Source: Bicyclus anynana (lineage: Eukaryota; Arthropoda; Insecta; Lepidoptera; Nymphalidae). From it: DNA of 64,000 bases. This document shows positions 55,023 to 64,000 of the stretch, one piece after another. The notes beneath the pieces were generated by a model. That model was not told where the DNA came from and did not search any database. It was given only the letters and a program-made list of their open reading frames with translations. The stretch is from assembly GCF_947172395.1 (NCBI RefSeq), contig NC_069106.1:5394001-5458000 (forward strand), read 5' to 3'. The position numbers and the translations under genes were made by a program. The first letter of the stretch is position 1, and each line of letters begins with the position of its first letter.

Positions 55023-55290
55023 TTAAGTCATCATCATCATTATTAATAATCCATATTTGGCTCACTGTTGAGAATGAGAAGAGTTAAGCCTTAGTCCACC
55101 ATGCTGGCCAACAGGATTGGCAGACTTCACAGACATAGAGAATTAAGAAAATTTTGAGATAATATGCAAGTTTCTGCACAATTTTTTTCGTTCGTAGTTT
55201 AAGACACGTGATATATAATTTCTTAAAATTCACGTAACTGAAAAGTTGGAGGTGCTTGCCCCGGCCCTTACGCCCTGTGAATCGAAGGCA
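55023..55290 (-). mobile_element. SINE family b, inverted, in the 3' region of gene F
   Basis: It shares 'AGGATTGGCAGACTTCACA', 'AGAGAATTAAGAAAATTTTG', 'AAGACACGTGATATATAATT' and 'AACTGAAAAGTTGGAGGTGC' with family b. It is longer than the copy behind gene E, which lost its outer part after duplication. Confidence 0.65.
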
Positions 55291-55834
55291 GCAAACACAC
55301 ACAAACAAAGTTGGCTGGTAGGTGTGAGGGAGTCTTAGTTTACTTAAAATAAGGGTTTTGCTCAGTAATGATGTTTGTTATGTGTAGAATAAAATCTTTT
55401 TGAAATGTATTTTTTAAGCGCAAAAAATGTAAAAGGTTCTGCAGTGCATTTACTACAGTTAAGCCTCTAATATAACCACAACATTTTTGTATTCAAATCG
55501 TATAATAACGCCATATTTAATTTTTTGATATTTGTGTACTTTTGTAGACTTAACTTTATTTTAGGTAACATTTTTTTCTATAGATAAATCACACACCTAT
55601 AAGGTGAATTTTAATGCTGCAATGTAATGAAAGGTGTGCCTCATATAGCAGAAGTAGTGAAACTAAGTAGAACTTAGTAAGTAAGAAGTGGGTAACTAAG
55701 TCTTGTGATAAAGTACAAAAAAACAATACAGACACTACTTTAATTACATAGTAAGATTTAATAATAAAAATTAATGTAATCATAAAAATTCCTAATGATG
55801 AAGTGATTTCATTTGTTATTCTTTAAAGTTTTAG

Positions 55835-56000
55835 TTGGTGTGACTTTCGGCCGTGGCTAGTTACCACTCTACCGACAAAGATGTACCGCCAAGGGGTTTA
55901 GCATTCCGGCACAAAGTCATGTAGATACCGAAATGGCTGTGGATTTTCATTCTATACCCAACAAGTTAGCCCTCTTCTATCTTAGATTGCATAATCATTA
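55835..56000 (+). mobile_element. SINE family a fragment
   Basis: 'TTTCGGCCGTGGCTAGTTAC', 'GATGTACCGCCAAGGGGTTT' and 'CCAACAAGTTAGCCCTCTTC' match the middle of the family-a SINE. Head and tail are missing. Confidence 0.6.
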
Positions 56001-56886
56001 TGTAAAGTCTATCTTCCGAGGATGCTCTAATAACAGAGTGAAACATATTTTAGAGGATTTTTGCTCACATTTGTGAGTTCACAGAGAATAGCAAAATAAA
56101 TCAATGATTCACTCACTGTTCATAAAGAACTTCCGCAAGGTAATGTCTGCTTCTATTTTCCTACTACTTACCTACTTTTATTCTGTTTTCTGGAAATGTT
56201 TATCTTTGTAGTTGTTGTTTTCTTGTGATTTTATGAGACATATATACTCAATGACAATATATTGTCATATACTGCTATATTTTATAGATAAATATCTCAT
56301 TAAGTACCCTTGAGTAATGACTGCTGGATAACAAACAATGGTATTTTTATAGTAGAGATTACAGAAACACTTTAAAATGGAGAAACCTCATGTTTAATGA
56401 AATAATTATATTTTATATCAATTACAATAAAATTAATATTAATATACCTATAAATTGTAGACTTAAATAAGTATCTAGCATAATGTGCCTACTTATTGTA
56501 TTCCTGCCAAGTATTTTATTCATTGTTACAATATACAAGCTGTTGTTATTGAAAAATATAAGTAAGCTAAGTAGAATAAGTAATATTTTATTAGCTATAA
56601 GTATACCTACCAATATATAATATGAAGGTAGATTTTAAGTGTTTTACAAAATGTTATTTAATTGCCAATATTGAATGAACTGTTAATTACAATAAATATA
56701 CTTATTTTAGTATAGGTATCTAATTTCTGTTATGTTGAAAATTTTTGACACAAAGATTTTTAGTAGCAATGCTCAATATTTAGGTATCCTGCATTGCATC
56801 CCAAGTTTTTGTAATCAGGTCATAATATGTATAAGTACTTACTGTATTAAAAATCTAAATTCTTATATCACAAGTTAGATAATATA

Positions 56887-57632
56887 CTATGCACAAAAAT
56901 TAAGGGAGCAGAAAAAAAATCCAAATTTTTGGGGGATTTTCAACAGGCTGTAACTTATACAAAAATGGTCGTACAGCAAAAAAATAAAAAGCAAATTGTA
57001 GCTCTAAGTGTTTAGTTTTTGGATCTGAGTTTGAAAATTTTTTTTTGAAAATATTTTTCGAGTAATCATAAGAAAACCACCGAAAAAAAAATTTTCGAAA
57101 TTTTTTTGGTTTTTTTTTTAATCTACGGACGTGGAATAACCGGATAGCTTGTTTATTCAGATTTAATTTCGTTTTTTTTAAATCTCGATACGAGCATTTC
57201 TCGCTGAGATATCGATGTTTGAATGGAAAAAGATCATTTTGTCTTTGATTACCAATATCTCAGCAACCAATGATCGCACAGAAATTTTGAGGTTGGTTTC
57301 AAAAACTTGAATAAACTTTCTACAAGGATTGGCAATTGAATTTTGAAAAAAAAATTTTTTTTCAATCATTACATGAATTTGAAAAAGCATCCAAAAAAGG
57401 GCTTTTTGTCGTTTTTTGGAAAATCAAGCGCCCAATCAAAAATATTGCGGAAACCAATGGCTTTTGTGCTTGCGCACATACACGTGCGCAAGCACAAAAG
57501 CGTACAATTGTACAATTGTACAATTTGCTTTTTATTTTTTTGCTGTACGACCATTTTTGTATAAGTTACAGCCTGTTGAAAATCCCCCATAAATTTGGAT
57601 TTTTTTTCTGCTCCCTTAATTTTTGTGCATAG
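56887..57632. mobile_element. 746-bp Tc1/mariner-like element with long inverted repeats and TA duplication
   Basis: The ends CTATGCACAAAAATTAAGGG and CCCTTAATTTTTGTGCATAG are inverted and flanked by TA on both sides. The arms extend roughly 115 bp inwards (ACTTATACAAAAATGGTCGT and AAAAAGCAAATTGTA against their inverses at 57520-57570). A second small palindrome built on TGTGCTTGCGCAC occurs at about 57463-57505. No transposase frame is present; the open frames are shadows of the inverted repeats. Confidence 0.75.
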
Positions 57633-58324
57633 TATATATAGGTATTTTATAACTTGCGAAAAAGTCTTATTAAAAGTAGATACTAACTACTAGGTAAGGA
57701 AGTAGTTAATTCCGACATATGTACCTACCCATGCTATCTGAAAAACACTAAGTGTATTAAACGGCATTTTGTTTATTCCTACCACAAATAGTAAACGGTT
57801 AGCCTTTAGCCTAGTCCTCATCCCTAGACCCCAGACGCTGAAAACTGACTTAAAAAATAAAATCCTTTTGCGAGACTTGATTGCACAAGGTCATGGTCAG
57901 GGGTCTAGAGTGAGGAACCTCTGTTCTCACTATAGGCGTCGTCTCAAGTATTAGTAACTGTTATCTGTATCTGTCTCTTGATTTAATATTTGGCTATTAA
58001 ATCAAACGCTTAAAATGTTGGTAGACTTTCGCTATAAGACTATTTACTGAAACGGCTATCTTAAGAATTTATATTCGAATACGGCGGTAAAAACAGATCA
58101 ATTATTTATTTATTTTATTAAAAAAATATTGTCGAATAAATTTATAAATTACATAAATATATCCTTGTTTTATTTATTTTACTTTTATAAGTATCCAAAT
58201 CCATCCATTTCCACGAATTTGCAAATCGGTCCAGCTATCTGCCGGCTTATCTTGCGAAGTACATGCATATACACCAGTGGCGTGCAGAAGTTCTTTAAGT
58301 AGGGTAGGGTAATTTTTTTTAATT

Positions 58325-58872
58325 CCAAGAAAAGTTAACTCTTGACTGCTATCTCACCTGAAGTCAAGTGACTATGCCGTCTAAGATGGAAGCGGTACAA
58401 GTTTATTCTACCCACACCTCTGACGGTTTCTACGCGTCATTACCGAGGCCGAAGTCACCAGATTAGACTTGAGCTAATATAATAAATATTAAATCTAAGC
58501 AGACATGTCCTTGAGATCGAACCCAGGGTCTCTGTGTTGAAACCCACTACCAACTGCGCCAGAGAGGTCAATTATTCTCAACAAGTTATCCCTTGACCAC
58601 AATCTCACCTGATAAAGACGATGATGCAATCTAATATGGAAGCGGGTTAACTTGTTAGTAGGATGAAAATCCACACCCCTTTCGGTTTCTACACGACATC
58701 GTACCGGAACGCTAAATCGCTTGGCGGTACGTCTTTGCCGGTAGGGTAGTAACTTGCCACGGCCGAAGCCTCTCACCAGCCAGACCTGGACAAATTAAGA
58801 AACCCAATCGGCCCAGCCTGGATCGAACCCAGATCGAACGTCTTGTAAATCCATTGCGCCACGGAGGGCGAC
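58325..58872 (-). mobile_element. Two SINE family-a copies in tandem, inverted
   Basis: About 58572-58872 is a near-complete inverted copy: it ends in GCGCCACGGAGG, the inverse of the tRNA-like head, and contains 'AACGCTAAATCGCTTGGCGG'. About 58325-58570 is a more decayed one with 'CCTGAAGTCAAGTGACTATG' and 'GCGCCAGAGAGGT'. The open frame on the minus strand here is SINE sequence, not a gene. Confidence 0.7.
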
Positions 58873-58971
58873 AAAATTCATGTATTGAACATGAATTTTC
58901 GAAAAGTCGTCCAATACAATCTTGTAAATGAAGTTTTTTTTTAATTGTATCTAAATTAGGAATATGCTAAT

Positions 58972-59054
58972 ATACTCAGAGGCACTATTATCCGCCCACT
59001 TTAACATACTTGCGTCATATTAAAGAGGACGGATAATTGTGCCTCGTGAGTATA
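58972..59054. mobile_element. Tiny MITE, copy 2
   Basis: ATACTCAGAGGCACTATTAT at one end and ATAATTGTGCCTCGTGAGTA at the other are inverted. The centre 'TTGCGTCATATTAAAGAGGA' matches the copy at 38325-38398. Confidence 0.65.
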
Positions 59055-59099
59055 GTAAAGCAATTTTGTAAAAGTAACAGTATATCTACGATCATTACT

Positions 59100-59220
59100 T
59101 TCGGAGCTACAGGGATTTAAAAAGGGTCAGATTTGCGGCGCTGCCACGGGTTTTGAAGTCCATGCAAGAGGCCTAAGTCTAGCTGTGGACGTCCATCGGC
59201 TAATGAAGATGATGATGATC
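59100..59220 (+). mobile_element. Very short RTE-type LINE tail
   Basis: Only the last part remains: 'GAAGTCCATGCAAGAGGCCT', 'GCTGTGGACGTCCATCGGCT' and a GAT-rich end. It matches the last 60-80 bp of the copy at 15884. Confidence 0.55.
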
Positions 59221-62200
59221 ATAAAAATTATTACATTCAAACCTAGTCATCATCCCCATTAAAATCTTAAGCTACTGATAGACTTGAGCATTGTTGAAAT
59301 GTTACATCACAGAAAGATACGAGAACATTTTAGCGAGCAAGCATTCTTTCGAGCAGATTTGCTTGAAATGGAAACATCGAATAGACTACAAGCCCTTGAA
59401 CAAAAATTACATGTGAAGTGACCCAACGTGAATAACGCTTAGAAGGCTGTTACTATACCAGAAAATAACTCTGAGCACTATGCCGTCATTTCTGAGCGCT
59501 ACATGTGAGTACGATATAATAGATGAGTATAATAGAGGCGTTCGGTAGAATTATGAGCAGGTACCTATGTCAAGATGTTCGTAGCAAATAGCAATATTTG
59601 GCTCCATGACTCGGTTCGTTGTTCAGTTCAACAAATATAAAAACGGCGAATGCTCAATCAGCACCTTTAAAAGCCGTTGATTGATCATATTAGGTATTAT
59701 GTCAATCGAAGGTAAGAATCCAATCAGCAAAAACCTGTTACCAAAAAATCGAAAGGAAATTGATTGTAATAAAAACAAATAAAAGCAATGTAATTTTCAA
59801 TAATTCAATTTTATTGACACAACTATGATAATAATAAAATGACTAGACACCAAATAGTATTATAGGTATGTAGATAACAATAATTTTTAATTAACGAATA
59901 ATAATTAACTAATTGAAGTTAAATTCATTTTAACGAGTAGGTATTCTTCATCAATTTATCATGTAGATAGGTTAATCAAATACAAAAATAATGCTATGTT
60001 ATTTTAATCGAAAACAACATAGCATTATTTTTAAAGCAAGTTGCTTTAAACGAGCGGTATAAAGCAACATGCAACAAAAACGGTTTGTTACGCCAGCTAC
60101 ACACGATCAAATCTAATGTCGAATTTGCAGCACGTTTAGGGATGTGGGCAAAAAATAATATATAATAGTTAAAAAAACTAAAAAACACGCTTTTAGCACA
60201 CACTAAAAATTGGACGTCCGCCATATTGGATTTAAGTCACGAGACTATTCATTTGATATCCATAACATGGGGTGGATTTCAAACAGCAAGTCCGCCATCT
60301 TAGGGAGACCGCCATATTGGATTTGTAATGACGTTTCTTAGCTAGTCATGTATTGTCATCAGAACTCAGAGCGTGTGCAAAATTTCATCCTAATCGAAGA
60401 CCGAGAAATGGGTCAAATTAAGATTTTAAGATTTTCTTACATACATAGTTACAAGTGAAGCTAATAAAAGCGTGTTAAAAATATATCGTATAATTGTCAC
60501 GATTTCGGTATTTAACAGAACCCTTATCCTCACTCGCTTGTATTAAACGCGCTAACTACGAGTAGACGATAGAGTTGATCGTATGTGGCTGGCGTTATAG
60601 CTTGACAACTTCGTTCGTAACACCAAGTTGTTGCGTGCGGGCGTGTAGCGATGAATGAAAAACCCACGACTGATGCACATCACTTCTCCTCACGCACGAT
60701 TTCACACCCGCGCAGTCTTTCCCCCTGTAGCCCGCATATCACGGGAGTGTTATCAACGAACTTGCCAGACTATAGTGTAGGTATTTGCTTTATTGGCATA
60801 CTAGGAAAACAGCTTCATCGTTTCGATCAGCCCGAGCCATACGACCTAGAGCTTGAAGAACATGTGACAGATCGAAAACACAAGTTATCCGTCGCCTAAA
60901 TTCTTTTTTATAGACTAATGTGGAAGAAATACTTTTAGAACATTATTTATATACATATTTACTATTCTAATAAGAAGGAAAAATTTTAAAATTATACCTA
61001 AAGCAAGGCCAGAGTTAAGTAATAAATAACTTTATTGTTATTTGCCTACTAACGAGTAGGTACGAGTATGTTTAAAACAGGATATTGTTTTCCTCAAACA
61101 CGAATTATAATAATCTAAAGTAATATTATAAAGAGGGAAGATTTGATTTTAGAACGTTTGATACGATTTAACTCAATAACTACTCAACTCAAATATTTAC
61201 CTATTAGAAAGCTACATCTTCACTGAGTAACATAATCTATATCTTATGCCCATATTCAGACAGAAACGGGAACAACGTTGGTGAAACTGCGTGTTAGTAT
61301 TTATAATTCAACAAAAAAGAAGAACGTAGCGTTTTTAAAATAATTTCATAAATTGATTTTTTTTATTCTTTACAAGTTAGCCCTTGACTACAATCTCACT
61401 TGATGGTAAGTGATGATGCAATCTGAGATGGCAGGATAATGTATTCTCTATAAGTAAAGTCGAATAAATAAAAAATAGTTTTTAACACAAACGGAGCCGC
61501 GGGTGTCTGCTAGTAAATTTGCACAATAAAAAAAAATATGTCTGACCTTGCTTTACACCATAATTTTGAATAGGAACTAGTAGAGTAGATATTCATAGAT
61601 ATGTTTACAACATTCGAGTAGTTACGACTTAAGCTATCCACACACTATCAAGTATAGTCTGCAGCGCGTTTAAACCAAATGAAACCATACTCATAACCAG
61701 ATTGGCGAGGTCAGAGTCGTCCATGTGATCTGCTGCTGAATTCGGACCCCAACAGGCGAAGGCTTCTGCGCTCTCCTAAAACCACATGGTGACGCCGCCT
61801 AGGTCCCATTAAAGAGCCTACGGCACATAAACAAAAAGTGACACTCTAACACCATAAAGTTAATAAGAATATATATACCTATAAGAATTGCTCAGCTTAA
61901 AATATAACTAAAGTATACGTACTTAAGTGTTAGTGAACAGTTTTTAGCAATTAATAAAATGTAGTGTTTGTAAAACACAGATTTTTTAAACAATGAACTC
62001 AAAAACACTATTCTACAATATTCAAGTACTTATGTATACAGATACAATATTATATAGTAGTGGAATGAATATTATAGTACCTTTAAGAACAGGTACTAAT
62101 ATCAACTTTAATAAATAAGTGACAAACACGAAAACAACAAAGACATTTATCTAATATCTAAAAATACATCTAATAATTTAATAATATCATTATATTTCAA

Positions 62201-63289
62201 TTCATTTAGCAAAATACATTATCCACTAGTAACAATGGTTAAGTGTTTCAGTTTAATTGTACGCATGTGCTAGTGTTAATTTATTTGTAGACAAAATGTT
62301 TAAACTAAACTGACAAGTGTGATTTTAGTTGTATTTTTTTTTGCAGATACCTAAGCAATAAATATAGTTAAAATACTTCCACATTAGTTACCAATATTGC
62401 CTAGTATCAGTAATCTTTGACTTTATTAAAAAAAATAAAATTTTCTTATCAGAAAATGCTGTCACCTGAGTTTAAAAAAGCGTTTACAAATTACATTCTA
62501 GTCAATGAATATGTGTCATTTTGCATGGTTAACTCTTACAATACATAATAGTAATTTTATCAACGAGTTCCTATATTGTTTATATAATAAATATAAGGTA
62601 ATATTTTTTTTTTCTTGTATGGGCACAATCTATAATCTATTCGATCAAAAGGGAATTAAGATAATAGTGATGGTTTAAATAAGAGAATATAGATTTCTAT
62701 TCTTTCTTTCAAAATAATAATTATTTCACCTGGGGCAGTTTTGGGCTATCTCCTTTTCTTTTCATTTTAATTAACAAAAAATAATTTAAATATTATGCTA
62801 AATATTACTTGCTAATTACAAATAATTCATAGACTTGGTATACTTCAACGATATTATTTATATAACACATTGGATGGGACTTGTTAGATAGCTATTGGAT
62901 GGGACTAAATATATTATGACAAATAATGTCGTTATGTGTATATAATATAATTTTAAATATTAGTAAAATAAGCTGCATATTTTAATAGGCTGTGACAAAT
63001 TTTAATCAAAGAAATCTTAAGATGACATCTTATCCACTTGAAGTATTCTCCCATGTAAAGCTACCCTGTGTTGTATTTGGCATTTTTCACACAATAGGTT
63101 AATTACATAATTAATTCGTAGTAACTGGTGTAGATTTTGTTGCAAGCAAATCTCTAAACGACACTTAAATGACAGAAAATTGTAACTACTTGTTATACCA
63201 AAAATAGTACGAAAAAGCCAAATCCAAAAAAACGAGCGACTTTCAAAGTATTTTCTGTCAATTTAGTGTGTTTACACATTTTTATTTTA
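59221..63289. other. Intergenic DNA without supported gene
   Basis: No coding exon is convincing. The frame at 60651-60899 (82 residues) has no known domain, no relative in the window and no clear splice or promoter context. A short hairpin is at 59988-60030 (AATAATGCTATGTT and its inverse). 60220-60480 carries a dispersed repeat with 'CCGCCATATTGGATTT' twice. 61125-61303 is a LEP1-like fragment, and 61358-61432 is the 3' part of an inverted SINE family-a copy. The stretch 61.85-63.25 kb is strongly AT-rich with nothing identifiable. Confidence 0.5.
61125..61303 (+). mobile_element. LEP1-like Helitron fragment
   Basis: It starts 'AGTAATATTATAAAGAGGGA', contains 'GAAACGGGAACAACG' and ends GCGTGTTAGT. 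Same layout as the copies at 9913 and 18014. Confidence 0.45.
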
Positions 63290-63392
63290 TCACATACAGA
63301 CGTTCAGTTTTATCTAATAGAAATATCAATCAAAATCATAAACAAAACTGAACAGTTCGACTGTTCAGTTAAAACTGCACGTCTGTAGAACG
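63290..63392. mobile_element. Palindromic MITE with the same ends as the 3.0-4.3 kb element
   Basis: ACAGACGTTCAGTTTTATCT at one side and AGTTAAAACTGCACGTCTGT at the other are inverted. An additional inner palindrome (GAACAGTTCGACTGTTC) sits at 63350-63366. The outer motif ACAGACNTNCAGTTTTA is shared with 3031 and 4290. Confidence 0.6.
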
Positions 63393-63799
63393 TGTAATAC
63401 ACAAATTGACGAATTATTGTAACAATCAATACAAAATAGCTATTTCATTTGTATTATAAAATGAATTGTCTTATAAATATTTTATACATAATGTATTATT
63501 GCTGCATATTAAATTATTATTGTTCAGGCATTTCAAAGGAACGTTCATATTGTATTGATTACATTGACACGATATTATACATTAAGTCTTTTAAGCTACT
63601 TAAACCTATTCTAGTTAAATATCATGCATTAGCTAAAACTTATGTATTATTAATATGTATAGATTTTTTTTTATAATTATAGTTATTATTATGAAAATTG
63701 ACTAGAAATAAAATAATGATCTAGTTTCAATATATAATGATTCTAAAAATCATTTTATATTATTTAAACTTTTTTAAATAACATAAAAACTTTTTATTC

Positions 63800-64000
63800 A
63801 AACTATGTGGTCGGCCCATTGCCACTTCAGCTTCGCGACTCGCTGTGTTATGTCAGTGACATTGGTTCTTCTGTTCTTCTCCTCATTTCTAATTAGATCT
63901 CGCAGAGAGTGACATTGGTACTTCTACGGATCTCCTCATTTCTGATTTGATCTCGCAGAGAGTGACATTGATTCTTCTGCGGATCTCCGCTCATTTCTTC
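63800..64000 (-). mobile_element. RTE-type LINE fragment with internal 50-bp duplication, running off the window
   Basis: 'CCCATTGCCACTTCAGCTTC' and 'GACTCGCTGTGTTATGTCAG' match the minus-strand RTE tails at 4970 and 25674. The block GAGAGTGACATTG...TCTCGCA is repeated in tandem (about 63905 and 63957). It continues beyond the end of the window. Confidence 0.6.

Noticed and set aside
57336..57632. Open frames of 70-98 residues on both strands near 57.4 kb
   Set aside because: They arise from the inverted repeats of the mariner-like element, hence similar peptides in both directions.
60651..60899. 82-residue frame with Met start
   Set aside because: No domain, no relative in the window, no convincing promoter or splice signals. 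Could be a real short exon but cannot be supported.

Overview
This is a eukaryotic window, most likely from a moth or butterfly (Lepidoptera). Genes are split by GT-AG introns, the DNA is AT-rich, and it is full of repeats typical of lepidopteran genomes: two families of tRNA-derived SINEs, tails of RTE-type and other non-LTR retrotransposons ending in GAT repeats, short elements ending in a 'CGTCGGCTAGT'-like sequence that I take for LEP1-type Helitrons, and several inverted-repeat DNA elements. No bacterial, viral or CRISPR features are seen. All recognised genes lie on the + strand.

Left part (4.4-27.6 kb): three multi-exon genes in tandem. (1) 4456-17086 is a DC-STAMP-domain protein of the DCST1/DCST2/sneaky family, a multi-pass membrane protein with a C-terminal zinc-finger-like cysteine cluster. 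Its introns contain decayed tandem copies of two of its own exons. (2) 18596-21625 is a secreted glycoside hydrolase family 1 protein (beta-glucosidase/myrosinase type). Its acid/base Glu is intact but the nucleophile Glu is replaced by Ala, so it is probably a pseudoenzyme. (3) 22496-27606 is the nuclear CTD/proteasome phosphatase UBLCP1, with an intact ubiquitin-like domain and DxDxT site.

Middle part (32-55 kb): a cluster of six small single-exon genes (A-F) that I cannot assign to a known family. They share an N-terminal Thr/Ser-Gln-Pro motif, have no signal peptide, and carry Cys-rich (B, C, E, F) or Cys/His/Gly-rich (A, D) C-terminal parts. A and D are clear homologues of each other, and C, E and F of one another. 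E and F are a recent tandem duplication that includes promoter, 3' UTR and an embedded SINE; F has an early nonsense codon.

Two copies of one 4,237-bp non-autonomous DNA transposon lie in opposite orientation in this cluster (33829-38065 and 47517-52567), making a very long inverted repeat around genes C and D. They appear identical apart from an 811-bp PIF/Harbinger-like element plus its TAA duplication nested in the right copy; subtracting these gives exactly the same length. The left copy begins four bases after the stop codon of gene B. The right copy lies within the upstream region of gene E and is flanked by a 3-bp CTG duplication.

Right part (55.5-64 kb): no convincing gene; SINEs, a 746-bp Tc1/mariner-like element with long inverted repeats, small palindromic elements and LINE tails.
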